Assembly: GCF_002289575.1 (NCBI RefSeq)
Contig: NZ_NTGA01000001.1
Span: 105,955-169,954, forward strand
Length of the DNA stretch: 64,000 nt
DNA from: Dietzia natronolimnaea
GTDB lineage: Bacteria > Actinomycetota > Actinomycetes > Mycobacteriales > Mycobacteriaceae
Reading direction: 5' to 3'
The notes below the pieces were generated by a model. It saw only the letters and a list, made by a program, of their open reading frames with translations, ran no database searches and was not told the DNA's origin. Below, one piece after another: positions 49,259-58,797 of the stretch (its first letter is position 1; each line of letters starts with the position of its first letter). Made by a program: the position numbers and the translations under genes.

Positions 49259-49903
49259 ATGCTCAGCGAGTTCGGAAGGTCGGGCGTCACCAAGGTGGCG
49301 CACCCCTTCGCGGCGTTCCTGGTCCGGATCGGGGTCACGGCCAACGGCATCACCCTGACCGGGCTCATCCTGACCTGCGCGGCGGCTGTCGTCCTCTTCG
49401 GCAACGGCCATCTGGTCGCCGGGGCGATCGTGATCGCCCTGTGCACCCTGCTCGACCTGGTCGACGGCGCGGTCGCCCGGGCGGGAGACGGGGGGTCTCC
49501 GTACGGCGCACTGGTCGACGCGGTCTCGGACCGGGTGGCGGACGGCGTCATACTCGCCTCCCTGCTGTGGTGGCTCGTGGACGCGCACCCCGACGACAAG
49601 TACGCACTCGGCATGCTGCTGGCCTGCCTCGTGCTCTCGCAGGTGGTCTCCTATTCCAAGGCGCGTGCGGACGCCGGCGGTCTGCGCACGCCCGGTGGCC
49701 TCATGGAACGCGCCGACCGTCTGGTGTTGATCCTCCTCGGCGCCGGGCTGGAGGGACTGGGGGTGCCCTGGGCCCTCGCGGTCGCGCTCACGGTGGTGGC
49801 GGTCGGCAGCCTCGTCACCGTCATCCAACGGGTGTGGGGCGGGCGGGCCGACTACCTCGGGCGGCCCGACCGGCTCGGGTCACCGTCGGCGGGCGACCTG
49901 TGA
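49259..49903 (+). CDS. pgsA1: Phosphatidylinositol-phosphate synthase (CDP-alcohol phosphatidyltransferase)
   Basis: 214 aa membrane enzyme. The CDP-alcohol signature DLVDGAVARAGDGGSPYGAL then VDAVSD gives D-x2-DG-x2-AR-x8-G-x3-D-x3-D (residues about 66-90), with six hydrophobic helices around it. Its place before the PatA-like acyltransferase and pimA identifies it as the actinobacterial enzyme using inositol-3-phosphate and CDP-diacylglycerol. It overlaps the acyltransferase start by 4 nt. Confidence 0.93.
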   Translation: MLSEFGRSGVTKVAHPFAAFLVRIGVTANGITLTGLILTCAAAVVLFGNGHLVAGAIVIALCTLLDLVDGAVARAGDGGSPYGALVDAVSDRVADGVILASLLWWLVDAHPDDKYALGMLLACLVLSQVVSYSKARADAGGLRTPGGLMERADRLVLILLGAGLEGLGVPWALAVALTVVAVGSLVTVIQRVWGGRADYLGRPDRLGSPSAGDL

Positions 49904-50808
49904 CCCGCACGGGCCAGCGCCTCTCGGACCTCGGATACGCCGCGGGGTGGGCTGTGGTCCGCGCGCTTCCCGAACCGGTGGCGCGAGCCCTGTTCCGGGC
50001 CGGCGCGGATCTCGCCGCCCGACGTCAGGGCGAGGACTCCCAACTACGCAGGAACCTGGCGCGGGTCCTCGGCGTCGAGCCGGCGCAGGTTCCGGACGAC
50101 CTCGTCCGGGACTCCTTCCGGTCCTACGCCCGCTACTGGCGCGAGGCGTTCCGACTCCCGTCGATGGACCGCGAGGCGGTGGCCCGCGAGATGGATCGGA
50201 CCATCGAGGGCGTCGAGCATCTCGATGCGGCACTCGCCGGGGGCCGCGGCGTGATCGTGGCCCTCCCGCACTCGGCCAACTGGGATCTCGGCGGGACCTG
50301 GTTGGCCCGCCGGTACGGCACCTTCGCGACGGTCGCGGAGAGGTTGGAGCCGGAATCGCTCTACCAGCGTTTCCTGGCGTACCGGGAGAGCCTGGGCTTC
50401 ACCATCTATCCGCACACCGGTGGCCCGACGCCTCCGTTCGAGGCGCTGCGCGAGTTCCTCGCCCGGGGCGGGATCGTGTGCCTGCCCGGCGAGCGCGACC
50501 TGCGACACACCGGCGTCCCCGTCACCTTCTTCGGTGAGACCACCCGAATGCCCGCCGGGGCCGCCAGGCTCGCGGTCGAGACCGGGGCCCCGCTCCTGGT
50601 GGCGCAGTTCTGGTACCCCGACGAGGAGACGATGCGCGTGCGGATCACCCCGCCCGTGGACGTCTCCGGGGGCGTCGTGGCGGGCGTCCAGGCGATGGCC
50701 GACCTGTTCGCCGAGGGGATAGCCCGTCACCCGGCGGACTGGCACATGCTCCAACCCCTCTGGCTGGCCGACCTGTCCGCCGACCGTCGCGCACGGATCG
50801 AGGGTTGA
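49900..50808 (+). CDS. patA: PIM acyltransferase PatA-like (LpxL/HtrB family)
   Basis: 302 aa from GTG 49900. The LpxL-family catalytic pattern H-x4-D is in LPHSANWDLGG, and a conserved Glu is in LPGERDLRHTGVPVTFFG. In mycobacteria PatA adds palmitate to the mannose of PIM. A basic N-terminal part and interfacial helices fit membrane association. It lies between PI-phosphate synthase and pimA. E. coli LpxL homologues act on lipid A, but the context rules that out. Confidence 0.9.
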   Translation: MTRTGQRLSDLGYAAGWAVVRALPEPVARALFRAGADLAARRQGEDSQLRRNLARVLGVEPAQVPDDLVRDSFRSYARYWREAFRLPSMDREAVAREMDRTIEGVEHLDAALAGGRGVIVALPHSANWDLGGTWLARRYGTFATVAERLEPESLYQRFLAYRESLGFTIYPHTGGPTPPFEALREFLARGGIVCLPGERDLRHTGVPVTFFGETTRMPAGAARLAVETGAPLLVAQFWYPDEETMRVRITPPVDVSGGVVAGVQAMADLFAEGIARHPADWHMLQPLWLADLSADRRARIEG

Positions 50809-50815
50809 TCGACCC

Positions 50816-51931
50816 GTGCGCATCGGCATGATCTGCCCCTATTCCTTCGATGCGCCGGGGGGCGTCCAGGCGCATGTGGTGGACCTGACCGAGGAGCTGC
50901 GTCGGCGCGGCCACACGGTCCGGGTACTCGCTCCCGGTCGCGCCGAGAACGCCCCCGTCTCCGGCATGACGCTGACCGGCCCGGGGGTGCCGATCCCGTA
51001 CAACGGGTCCGTGGCCCGGTTGAGCTTCGGCCCGGCGGCCTGGCGCGCGACCCGTCACTGGCTGCGTGACGAGCCGCTAGACGTGTTGCACATCCACGAG
51101 CCCAACGCCCCCGGGGTGGGGATGTTCGCCCTGGCCATGTCCTCCGGGCCCATCACGGCCACGTTCCACACGTCGACCACGGGGTCGATGATCCTCGGTG
51201 CGGCAGACGGGGCCCTCGCGCCACTGCTGGAGAAGATTCGCGGTCGGATCGCGGTCTCGACCCTGGCCCGGCGGTGGCAGATGGAGGCCCTGGGGTCCGG
51301 CGCGGTGGAGATCCCCAACGGGGTCGACGTATCGGCGTTCCGCGAGGTCGACGCCTCCGACGAGTACAGCGACTCACCCACGGTGGCCTTCCTCGGACGC
51401 TACGACGAACCGCGCAAGGGTATGGACGTGCTCGTCTCCGCGCTCCCGGACGTGCTGAGGGCCGTGCCCGGCCTCCGGTTGCGGATCATGGGTGACGGTG
51501 ACGAACGGACCCTCCGCGCCCGGTTGCCGTCAGGCCTCGACGTGGAGTTCCTCGGCCGGGTAGACGACACCCGCAAGGCAGCGGTACTCGCGGCCGCGGA
51601 CGTCTACTGCGCGCCCAACACCGGCGGCGAGAGCTTCGGGATCGTCCTGGTGGAGGCCATGGCCGCCGGGACCGCCGTGGTGGCCTCGGACCTCGACGCG
51701 TTCCGCCGTGTCCTGAGCGACGGGGAGTGCGGAGAACTCGCCCCCGTCGGGGATCCCGACGCGCTGGCCCGCGCCCTCATCCGTGTCCTCGGCGACCCCT
51801 CGCACCGCGCCGATCTGTGCGCCCGCGCGTCGGAGGCCGTCCGGGAGTTCGACTGGCCGGTCGTGGCCGAGCGCGTGATCCGCGTGTACGAGACCGTCCG
51901 CGCCCCCGGGGAGACGCTTCATGTCCGCTGA
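50816..51931 (+). CDS. pimA: Phosphatidyl-myo-inositol mannosyltransferase PimA
   Basis: 371 aa, GT4 family. It transfers the first mannose from GDP-mannose to phosphatidylinositol on the cytoplasmic face. The N-terminal Rossmann domain begins RIGMICPYSFDAPGGVQAHV; the C-terminal domain has GRYDEPRKGMDVLVSAL and the E-x7-E nucleotide site GGESFGIVLVEAMAAG. GTG 50816 is 7 nt after patA. It overlaps the LemA-like gene by 11 nt. Confidence 0.95.
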   Translation: MRIGMICPYSFDAPGGVQAHVVDLTEELRRRGHTVRVLAPGRAENAPVSGMTLTGPGVPIPYNGSVARLSFGPAAWRATRHWLRDEPLDVLHIHEPNAPGVGMFALAMSSGPITATFHTSTTGSMILGAADGALAPLLEKIRGRIAVSTLARRWQMEALGSGAVEIPNGVDVSAFREVDASDEYSDSPTVAFLGRYDEPRKGMDVLVSALPDVLRAVPGLRLRIMGDGDERTLRARLPSGLDVEFLGRVDDTRKAAVLAAADVYCAPNTGGESFGIVLVEAMAAGTAVVASDLDAFRRVLSDGECGELAPVGDPDALARALIRVLGDPSHRADLCARASEAVREFDWPVVAERVIRVYETVRAPGETLHVR

Positions 51932-52559
51932 GGTCGTCCTCGTCGTCGTCGTACTGGCCCTCCTGCTGGTCGCCGCCCTGATCACCGCCTACGTCACCGC
52001 CCACCGTCTCGACCGGCTGCACATCCGGACGGATCTCGCCCGGGCGGCCCTGATCGGCGCGCTGGAGCGCCGCCACACGGTGACCGCGGCGATCATCGCC
52101 GAACTGGGGGGCAGGGACCCCGTGGCGGCCCAGCGTCTGTCGCACGCCCTCGTGCGGGCTCGGGCCCACCCCTCGGACACCGTCACCGGGACCGACCCCC
52201 GTCCGGAGCCGGCGCCGGACAGACCCGGGCGATCCGGTCGGGCCGGTCGGCCCGGTCAGGGGGAACGGCCCCCGGACGACAGTTCCCCGGCCGACGGTTC
52301 CCCGGACGCCGAACGGGCGGAGAACAGCCTCGGCACGCTGCTGGCGGGGCTGGACGTGGCCGCGCTCCCGACCGACCTCGCCGCGGAGCTCGAGGACGTG
52401 ACCGACAGGGTGGCGATGGCCCGGAGTTTCTACAACGACGCGGTCCGCGACACGAGGAACCTGCGCGAGAAGGCCACCGTGAGAGCGCTCCGGCTGGCGG
52501 GACGCGCACCGATGCCCGACTACGTCGAACTCGTCGACCACCCACCTGCGGGAGGCTGA
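51921..52559 (+). CDS. LemA-like single-pass membrane protein
   Basis: 212 aa. One N-terminal helix (about 4-25, [20 protein letters not shown]) leads to helices [21 protein letters not shown] and, after a Pro/Gly/Ser-rich disordered linker (about 87-135), to [20 protein letters not shown], the typical last LemA-fold helix. LemA proteins are membrane-anchored helical bundles of unknown function. It overlaps pimA by 11 nt, as a homologue does in mycobacteria. Confidence 0.75.
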   Translation: MSAEVVLVVVVLALLLVAALITAYVTAHRLDRLHIRTDLARAALIGALERRHTVTAAIIAELGGRDPVAAQRLSHALVRARAHPSDTVTGTDPRPEPAPDRPGRSGRAGRPGQGERPPDDSSPADGSPDAERAENSLGTLLAGLDVAALPTDLAAELEDVTDRVAMARSFYNDAVRDTRNLREKATVRALRLAGRAPMPDYVELVDHPPAGG

Positions 52560-52580
52560 CCCCGCACGGTGGGGCGGCGG

Positions 52581-52611
52581 TTGGGGAACCGAGGTCAGGG
52601 CGACCTACACT
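52581..52611 (+). promoter_or_regulatory. Promoter of pdxS-tesB-pdxT
   Basis: -35 TTGGGG (52581-52586) and -10 TACACT (52606-52611) at 19-bp spacing, with AGGAAAGG in the leader before GTG 52655. Confidence 0.5.
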
Positions 52612-52654
52612 GGACGCCTACTACGAGTCATCGACGCCAGGAAAGGCCTATTTC

Positions 52655-53560
52655 GTGAGCGAGCCGCAGTCCACCGAGAACACCACCGGAACCGCACGCG
52701 TCAAGCGAGGTATGGCCGAGATGCTCAAGGGTGGCGTCATCATGGACGTCGTGACCGCCGAGCAGGCGAAGATCGCCGAGGACGCCGGCGCCGTGGCCGT
52801 CATGGCCCTCGAGCGCGTCCCCGCCGACATCCGCGCCCAGGGCGGGGTCGCGCGGATGAGCGACCCGGACCTCATCGACGGGATCATCGAGGCCGTCTCC
52901 ATCCCCGTGATGGCCAAGGCACGCATCGGTCACTTCGTCGAGGCGCAGATCCTCCAGGCGCTCGGGGTCGACTACGTCGACGAGTCCGAGGTCCTCACGC
53001 CGGCCGACTACGCCAACCACATCGACAAGTTCGCGTTCACCGTCCCGTTCGTCTGCGGTGCGACCAATCTCGGTGAGGCGCTGCGCCGTATCACCGAGGG
53101 CGCGGCGATGATCCGGTCCAAGGGCGAGGCCGGCACGGGCGACGTCTCCAACGCCACCACCCACATGCGCAAGATCCGCCAGGAGATCCGCCGCCTGCAG
53201 AACCTGCCCGAGGACGAGCTCTACGTGGCGGCGAAGGAGCTCCAGGCGCCGTACGAGCTGGTCAAGGAGGTCGCGGAGAAGGGCAAGCTCCCCGTGGTGC
53301 TGTTCACCGCCGGCGGCATCGCCACCCCCGCCGACGCCGCGATGATGATGCAGCTCGGCGCCGAGGGCGTGTTCGTCGGGTCGGGCATCTTCAAGTCTGG
53401 CAATCCCTCCGAGCGCGCCAAGGCGATCGTCAAGGCGACCACCTTCCACGACGACCCCGAGACCCTGGCGAGCATCTCCCGCGGTCTGGGCGAGGCCATG
53501 GTGGGCATCAACGTCGACGACATCCCGGAGCCGCACCGGCTCGCCGAGCGGGGTTGGTGA
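52655..53560 (+). CDS. pdxS: Pyridoxal 5'-phosphate synthase subunit PdxS
   Basis: 301 aa, (beta/alpha)8 barrel. PdxS forms PLP from ribose-5-phosphate, glyceraldehyde-3-phosphate and ammonia from PdxT. It contains [32 protein letters not shown], the active-site loop [14 protein letters not shown] and [16 protein letters not shown]. It is one of the most conserved enzymes, so the call is secure. tesB follows after 7 nt and pdxT overlaps tesB. Confidence 0.98.
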   Translation: MSEPQSTENTTGTARVKRGMAEMLKGGVIMDVVTAEQAKIAEDAGAVAVMALERVPADIRAQGGVARMSDPDLIDGIIEAVSIPVMAKARIGHFVEAQILQALGVDYVDESEVLTPADYANHIDKFAFTVPFVCGATNLGEALRRITEGAAMIRSKGEAGTGDVSNATTHMRKIRQEIRRLQNLPEDELYVAAKELQAPYELVKEVAEKGKLPVVLFTAGGIATPADAAMMMQLGAEGVFVGSGIFKSGNPSERAKAIVKATTFHDDPETLASISRGLGEAMVGINVDDIPEPHRLAERGW

Positions 53561-53567
53561 CCCGCCG

Positions 53568-54446
53568 GTGGCCAAGATCGAGGACATCCTCGCGATCGAG
53601 CGGATCGACCGCGACCTCTACCGCGGTCACGCGATCGAGACCCACCTGCAGCGCACCTTCGGCGGTCAGGTCGCCGGCCAGACACTGACCGCCGCGGTCA
53701 ATACCGTCGACGACGACAAGCACGTCCATTCCCTCCACGGGTACTTCATCCGGCCGGGGGTCCCGTCGGCACCCACCGTGTTCCAGGTGGACCGGCTGCG
53801 GGACGGGAGGAGCTTCGCCACCCGGCGGGTCACCGCGATCCAGGAGGGTGAGCCGATCTTCTCGATGTCGGCCTCCTTCCACCTCCGCGACCAGGAGGGG
53901 ATCGAGCACCAGGACCCGATCCCCGACGTGATCGACGCCGAGGAGATCCCCGCGCCCCGGTACGAGGACCTGGACGAGACCCACCGCGTCTTCGTCGACG
54001 AGTGGGCGCAGTGGGACATCCGGATGGTGCCGCGGGAGAGACTCCGCGGATCCTCGCAGATCGCCTCACAGCAGCGGGTGTGGTTCCGGTGCGTGGACGA
54101 GCTGCCGGACGACCCCAACTTCCATGTCTGCACCCTCGCCTACATGTCGGACATGACGCTGCTCAGCTCGGCGAAGGTCATCCATCCCGACGAACCGACC
54201 CAGGACGCCTCCCTCGATCACGCCATGTGGTTCCTGCGCCCGTTCCGTGCCGACGAGTGGCTGCTGTACGACCAGACGTCGCCGTCCGCCTTCGGGGGGC
54301 GGGCCCTCACGCAGGGCCGCATCTTCGACCGGACGGGGCGCCTGGTCGCGGCGGTCACCCAGGAGGGGCTGTCGCGACGGCTCCGGGAGGGTGCTCAGCC
54401 CTTCCCGGTCAACCTGTCGGGTGGCACCGGCTCGGACCGAGGGTGA
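53568..54446 (+). CDS. tesB: Acyl-CoA thioesterase II (TesB)
   Basis: 292 aa with two hot-dog domains. The N-terminal one has [18 protein letters not shown] and [11 protein letters not shown]; the C-terminal one has [20 protein letters not shown] with the Asp of the Asp/Thr/Gln triad, then [20 protein letters not shown] with the Gln. It hydrolyses acyl-CoA. It is inserted between pdxS and pdxT, as in M. tuberculosis, with no metabolic reason known. Confidence 0.95.
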   Translation: MAKIEDILAIERIDRDLYRGHAIETHLQRTFGGQVAGQTLTAAVNTVDDDKHVHSLHGYFIRPGVPSAPTVFQVDRLRDGRSFATRRVTAIQEGEPIFSMSASFHLRDQEGIEHQDPIPDVIDAEEIPAPRYEDLDETHRVFVDEWAQWDIRMVPRERLRGSSQIASQQRVWFRCVDELPDDPNFHVCTLAYMSDMTLLSSAKVIHPDEPTQDASLDHAMWFLRPFRADEWLLYDQTSPSAFGGRALTQGRIFDRTGRLVAAVTQEGLSRRLREGAQPFPVNLSGGTGSDRG

Positions 54447-55060
54447 GCGCCTCGCGCCGACCCCGGATCGGTGTGCTCGCCCTCCAGGGCGACGTCGCCG
54501 AGCACCTGCGGCACCTCGAGACCGTCGGCGCCGAGGCCGTCACGGTGCGCCGCCGGTCGGAACTGGACTCCGTGGACGGGCTGGTGCTCCCGGGCGGTGA
54601 ATCGACCGCGATGAGCCGCCTGTTGGACGTGTACGACATGTACGCCCCGGTGTCGACGCGCATCGCGGACGGTATGCCCGTCTACGGATCGTGCGCGGGC
54701 ATGATCCTGCTGGCGTCATTGGTGCTCGACACCCGCCCGGACGCGACCTGGTTCTCCGCCATCGACATGACGGTCCGTCGCAACGCCTTCGGCCGGCAGG
54801 TCGACTCCTTCGAGGCCGACCTCGTCATCGACGCCCTCGGCCCCGACCCGCTGCGTACCGTGTTCATCCGCGCACCCTGGGTGGAGAGCGTCGGACCGGA
54901 CGTGGACGTCCTCGCGGGCGTCCGAGCGTCGGACGGCCGGGAACACGTGGTCGCCGTGCGCCAGGGCAACGCCCTGGCCACGTCGTTCCACCCCGAGGTC
55001 ACCGACGACGTGCGCGTCCATCGGTACTTCCTCGACATGGTGAGGGCGGCGACCTCGTAG
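54443..55060 (+). CDS. pdxT: Pyridoxal 5'-phosphate synthase glutaminase subunit PdxT
   Basis: 205 aa from GTG 54443, overlapping tesB by 4 nt (GTGA). Class I glutamine amidotransferase: [30 protein letters not shown], nucleophile [10 protein letters not shown] and the His/Glu pair SFHPEVTDD. It supplies ammonia to PdxS. The TAG stop is also the start of a TAGAGT -10 box for yebC. Confidence 0.96.
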   Translation: MSASRRPRIGVLALQGDVAEHLRHLETVGAEAVTVRRRSELDSVDGLVLPGGESTAMSRLLDVYDMYAPVSTRIADGMPVYGSCAGMILLASLVLDTRPDATWFSAIDMTVRRNAFGRQVDSFEADLVIDALGPDPLRTVFIRAPWVESVGPDVDVLAGVRASDGREHVVAVRQGNALATSFHPEVTDDVRVHRYFLDMVRAATS

Positions 55061-55063
55061 AGT
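55058..55063 (+). promoter_or_regulatory. -10 box for yebC, overlapping the pdxT stop
   Basis: TAGAGT, whose TAG is the pdxT stop codon. A start near 55070 leaves a leader of about 70 nt with CGGAGGG. Confidence 0.45.
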
Positions 55064-55141
55064 GGGCCGTCAGCGGCACCTGTAAGTCACCCGGAGGTCA
55101 TCCAGGCCTCATCCCCAGACACCCGGAGGGCGGAACTCCCC

Positions 55142-55894
55142 ATGTCAGGCCATTCCAAGTGGGCCACCACCAAGCACAAGAAGGCGGCGATCGACGCCAA
55201 GCGCGGCAAGCTCTTCGCCAAGCTCGTCAAGAACATCGAGGTGGCGGCCCGCACCGGTGGTGGTGACCCCGACGGCAACCCGACCCTGTTCGACGCCATC
55301 CAGAAGGCCAAGAAGAACTCGGTCCCGGGCGACAACGTCGAGCGGGCGCGTCGGCGTGGTGCCGGCGAGGAGGCGGGTGGCGCCGACTGGGAGACCATCA
55401 TGTACGAGGGCTACGGGCCCAACGGCGTGGCGATGCTCATCGAATGCCTGACGGACAACCGCAACCGCGCGGCGATGGAGGTCCGGACGGCCATGACCCG
55501 GGGCGGCGGCAACCTGGCCGACCCGGGTTCCGTGGCGTACCTCTTCACCCGGAAGGGCGAGATCATCCTGGACAAGGGCGATCTCGAGGAGGACGACGTC
55601 CTCATGGCGGTGCTCGACGCGGGGGCCGAGGAGGTCAATGACCTCGGTGACCGTTTCGAGGTCATCTGCGAGCCCACCGATCTCGTCCAGGTCCGGACGG
55701 CCCTCCAGGCCGCCGGGATCGACTACGACTCGGCCGAGTCGGCCTTCCGGGCCTCCGTCGAGGTGACGGTCGATGCCGAGGGGGCGGGGAAGATCTTCCG
55801 CCTCATCGACGCGCTCGAGGACTCGGACGACGTCCAGAACGTGTACTCGAACGTCGACGTACCGGACGACGTGCTGGCGTCGCTGGAGTCCTGA
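55142..55894 (+). CDS. yebC: YebC/TACO1-family translation or transcription regulator
   Basis: 250 aa of normal length. The hallmark start is [20 protein letters not shown], followed by [16 protein letters not shown]-type segment [18 protein letters not shown] and [12 protein letters not shown]. YebC proteins are described as DNA-binding regulators and as ribosome factors that relieve proline stalling. It lies just upstream of ruvC, where the homologue is often found. The ruvC SOS promoter begins 16 nt after its stop. Confidence 0.95.
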   Translation: MSGHSKWATTKHKKAAIDAKRGKLFAKLVKNIEVAARTGGGDPDGNPTLFDAIQKAKKNSVPGDNVERARRRGAGEEAGGADWETIMYEGYGPNGVAMLIECLTDNRNRAAMEVRTAMTRGGGNLADPGSVAYLFTRKGEIILDKGDLEEDDVLMAVLDAGAEEVNDLGDRFEVICEPTDLVQVRTALQAAGIDYDSAESAFRASVEVTVDAEGAGKIFRLIDALEDSDDVQNVYSNVDVPDDVLASLES

Positions 55895-55909
55895 CGACGC
55901 CACCGCTGG

Positions 55910-55915
55910 TACGCT
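55910..55915 (+). promoter_or_regulatory. -10 box of the ruvCAB promoter
   Basis: TACGCT immediately before the SOS box, so LexA would sit over the transcription start; start predicted near 55922. Confidence 0.5.
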
Positions 55916-55916
55916 A

Positions 55917-55932
55917 TCGAACGTAGGTTCTA
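55917..55932 (+). promoter_or_regulatory. SOS box of ruvCAB
   Basis: TCGAACGTAGGTTCTA has a perfect GAAC-N4-GTTC core, 21 nt before the ruvC ATG. Confidence 0.85.
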
Positions 55933-55953
55933 CCACCGATCGGCGGAGGTTCG

Positions 55954-56625
55954 ATGCGCGTCATGGGAGTGGACCCCGGGCTGACCCGGTGCGGTCTCGC
56001 GTTGATCGAGACCGCACCCGGCCGCGGCGTCACCGCCCTCGACGTGGATGTGGTGCGGACCAGAGCGGACGAACCCATCGAGCGCCGCCTGCGTGCGGTG
56101 CACGAGGTCGCCGACGAGTGGATGGACATCCACCGCCCTGACGTGGTGGCCATCGAGCGGGTCTTCGCCCAGAACCAGGTGTCCACCGCGATGGGCACGG
56201 CGCAGGCGGCCGGGGTCGTGGCCATGGCAGCGGCCTACCGGGACATCCCGGTGGCGTTCCACACCCCCTCCGAGGTCAAGGCGGCCGTCACCGGGAGCGG
56301 TCGCGCCGACAAGAAGCAGATGACACTCATGATCACCCGGATACTCGGCCTGCAGAAACCCCCGAGCCCGGCGGACGCCGCCGACGCGTTGGCGTTGGCC
56401 GTCTGCCACAGCTGGCGGGCGCCCATGCAGGGTCGGGTGGCCGCCCTCGACGCGCAGGTGTCGAGATCCCGCGCGGGCTTCGAGGCCAAGGTCGTCGAGG
56501 GCAGGGCGGCGGCGACCCGCACCGCCGGGGTCGGTCGGTCGCACGGCGGGACGAGTACCGCCGACCAGGAACGCGCGCGGGCGGCGGCACGGGGGATGGC
56601 TCGAACGAAGGGAGTGCGCTGGTGA
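55954..56625 (+). CDS. ruvC: Holliday junction resolvase RuvC
   Basis: 223 aa. Catalytic acids are visible in [11 protein letters not shown] (Asp7), [15 protein letters not shown] (Glu) and [14 protein letters not shown] (the paired C-terminal acids). RuvC cuts Holliday junctions presented by RuvAB. The core ends near residue 157; a 65-residue Arg/Ala-rich tail follows, longer than in E. coli. An SOS box upstream ties it to LexA. It overlaps ruvA by 4 nt. Confidence 0.96.
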   Translation: MRVMGVDPGLTRCGLALIETAPGRGVTALDVDVVRTRADEPIERRLRAVHEVADEWMDIHRPDVVAIERVFAQNQVSTAMGTAQAAGVVAMAAAYRDIPVAFHTPSEVKAAVTGSGRADKKQMTLMITRILGLQKPPSPADAADALALAVCHSWRAPMQGRVAALDAQVSRSRAGFEAKVVEGRAAATRTAGVGRSHGGTSTADQERARAAARGMARTKGVRW

Positions 56626-57221
56626 TCGCCTCGATCAGGGGGACGGTGGCCGAGATCGGTCTGGACCGCTGCGTGGTGGAGGCCGGCGGCGTCGGCGTGC
56701 TGGTCCATGCGACGCCGGCCGCGCTGGCCGGACTGCGCCGGGGTGCGGAGGGCACACTGCACACCGAGCTCGTGGTGCGTGAGGACTCGCTGACGCTCTA
56801 CGGTTTCGACTCCGTGGACGCCCGTCGCCTCTTCTCGACGGTCCAGACGGTCTCCGGTGTGGGACCGCGTCTGGCCCTGGCGATCCTGGCCACTCTCGAA
56901 CCCGACCAGCTGGTGAGAGCGCTGGGAACCGAGGACGTCGCGGCGCTCACCCGCGTCCCCGGGGTGGGCAAGCGCACCGCCGAGCGGATGGTGCTCGAGC
57001 TCAAGGACAAGGTCGGGCCCGTACACGACGCCGACAGCAGCGGCGCCGGGCCGGGCTCGTCCGCGGCCCCGGCGGCGACCGAGGTGGCCGGAGCGCTCGA
57101 GGGACTCGGCTTCTCGGCCACCGAGGCGGAGAAGACGGCGGCCGCCGTCCTGTCGAGCGACCCTGACCTGGGGCCGGCGGAGGCCCTGCGGCTGGCACTG
57201 CGGTCGCTCGGTAGGCGCTGA
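56622..57221 (+). CDS. ruvA: Holliday junction DNA helicase subunit RuvA
   Basis: 199 aa. An OB domain ([20 protein letters not shown]) is followed by tandem helix-hairpin-helix motifs ([13 protein letters not shown] and [13 protein letters not shown]), then a flexible linker and a C-terminal RuvB-binding domain ([19 protein letters not shown]). GTG 56622 overlaps ruvC by 4 nt, and the TGA overlaps the ruvB ATG by 1 nt. Confidence 0.97.
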   Translation: MIASIRGTVAEIGLDRCVVEAGGVGVLVHATPAALAGLRRGAEGTLHTELVVREDSLTLYGFDSVDARRLFSTVQTVSGVGPRLALAILATLEPDQLVRALGTEDVAALTRVPGVGKRTAERMVLELKDKVGPVHDADSSGAGPGSSAAPAATEVAGALEGLGFSATEAEKTAAAVLSSDPDLGPAEALRLALRSLGRR

Positions 57222-58312
57222 TGACCGGGCCGTACCGCGATGCGGACGGAGACGAGACGGAGGTCGAGCTGTCCGCCGCGTCGACCCCCTTCGACTCCGA
57301 TGTCGAGGGCGCCCTGCGTCCGCGGAACCTCGGGGAGTTCATCGGTCAGGAGACGGTCCGCGAGCAACTCGAACTCGTTCTCACCGCGGCGACCCGGCGC
57401 GGAGTGGTCCCGGACCACCTGCTGTTCTCCGGCCCACCGGGACTGGGAAAGACGAGCCTGGCGATGATCGTCGCGGCCGAGCTCGGGGGATCGCTCCGCA
57501 TCACCTCCGGCCCCGCCCTGGAACGCCCGGGGGACCTCGCCGCCATGCTCTCCAACCTCATCGAGGGCGACGTCCTGTTCATCGACGAGATCCACCGGAT
57601 CGCGCGTCCTGCTGAAGAGATGCTGTACCTCGCCATGGAGGACTTCCGGATCGACATCATGGTGGGCAAAGGGCCCGGCGCGACCTCCATCCCGCTGGAG
57701 ATCGCCCCGTTCACACTGGTCGGTGCCACCACCCGGTCAGGTGCGCTCACCGGCCCGTTGCGCGATCGCTTCGGCTTCACGGCGCACATGGACTTCTATA
57801 CGGACGAGGACCTGGCCCGCATCGTCTCCCGGGCGGCCGAGATCCTCGAGATCCCGGTGCAACCGGACGCGGCGATGGAGATCGCCGGGCGCTCCCGCGG
57901 CACACCGCGGATCGCTAACCGCCTGCTGCGCCGCGTCCGCGACTACGCCGAGGTCCGGGCGGACGGGCGGGTCACCGTTCCGGTTGCCCGCGCGGCGCTC
58001 CGGGTCTACGAGGTCGACGAGCTGGGCCTGGACAGACTGGACCGTGCGGTCCTGCGCGCGCTGCTCGTCCAGCACGAGGGCGGGCCGGTCGGACTGAGCA
58101 CGCTCGCCGTGGCCGTGGGGGAGGAGGCGACGACCCTCGAGGAGGTCTGCGAACCGTTCCTGGTCCGTGCCGGCCTCCTCGCCCGCACGCCCCGTGGCCG
58201 GGTCGCCACCGCCGCGGCGTGGGAGCACCTCGGACTGCGCCGATCGGACAGGGATCCGATCGAACCGATGCTGCCGGTGGAGACGGAGACGGGACCCGGC
58301 CCGCGCGGATGA
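57221..58312 (+). CDS. ruvB: Holliday junction branch-migration ATPase RuvB
   Basis: 363 aa AAA+ protein. RLPR-type start [13 protein letters not shown], Walker [15 protein letters not shown], Walker [12 protein letters not shown], sensor 1 [19 protein letters not shown], and the C-terminal winged helix with [20 protein letters not shown]. It completes the SOS-controlled ruvCAB operon. yajC follows; an alternative yajC start overlaps the ruvB stop. Confidence 0.98.
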   Translation: MTGPYRDADGDETEVELSAASTPFDSDVEGALRPRNLGEFIGQETVREQLELVLTAATRRGVVPDHLLFSGPPGLGKTSLAMIVAAELGGSLRITSGPALERPGDLAAMLSNLIEGDVLFIDEIHRIARPAEEMLYLAMEDFRIDIMVGKGPGATSIPLEIAPFTLVGATTRSGALTGPLRDRFGFTAHMDFYTDEDLARIVSRAAEILEIPVQPDAAMEIAGRSRGTPRIANRLLRRVRDYAEVRADGRVTVPVARAALRVYEVDELGLDRLDRAVLRALLVQHEGGPVGLSTLAVAVGEEATTLEEVCEPFLVRAGLLARTPRGRVATAAAWEHLGLRRSDRDPIEPMLPVETETGPGPRG

Positions 58313-58404
58313 CCACCCGGGTGGCATCCTCGGACGAGACCGGTCCGACGCCCGGACCCGACACCTTCGGACCCACCGACGGGTCCCGACACGAGAGGAC
58401 CGCC

Positions 58405-58743
58405 ATGGGACTGGAACTCCTGTTGCCACTCATGATCATCGCGCTCGTCGCGCTGATGTTCTTCCAGAGCTCCAAGCAGCGGAAGGCGATGAAGGAACTG
58501 CAGGAGATGCAGGCCTCACTCTCGGTCGGTGATCAGGTGCTCACCACCTCGGGGCTACACGCCACGGTCGTCACGGTCGGCGAGGAGACCCTGGTCCTGG
58601 AGATCGCCCCCGGGGTCCGGACGCAGTGGGACCGTCGGGTGATCCGCGAGAAGCTCGACCCCGGCACGACCCCGGGTTCGGCCCCCGGCTCGACCACCGG
58701 TGAAGACGGCGCTGATTCCGGACGAGGGGCTACCGGCGAGTAG
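58405..58743 (+). CDS. yajC: Preprotein translocase subunit YajC
   Basis: 112 aa from ATG 58405, with AGAGGA upstream; ATG 58309 (overlapping ruvB) would add 32 non-homologous residues. One N-terminal helix (about 4-21, LLLPLMIIALVALMFFQ) is followed by QRKAMKELQEMQASLSVGDQVLTTSG, the YajC signature, and a Gly/Asp/Thr-rich tail. YajC joins SecDF in the holo-translocon. Its TAG stop is part of a -10-like TAGTGT. Confidence 0.93.
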   Translation: MGLELLLPLMIIALVALMFFQSSKQRKAMKELQEMQASLSVGDQVLTTSGLHATVVTVGEETLVLEIAPGVRTQWDRRVIREKLDPGTTPGSAPGSTTGEDGADSGRGATGE

Positions 58744-58746
58744 TGT
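58741..58746 (+). promoter_or_regulatory. -10-like box for secD, overlapping the yajC stop
   Basis: TAGTGT begins with the yajC TAG stop; a short stem GGGGCC/GGCCCC (58750-58772) follows in the leader. Confidence 0.35.
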
Positions 58747-58797
58747 GATGGGGCCGTCCAGCCGGAGGCCCCTGCAGAAGACCGAGAGAGATCACCC

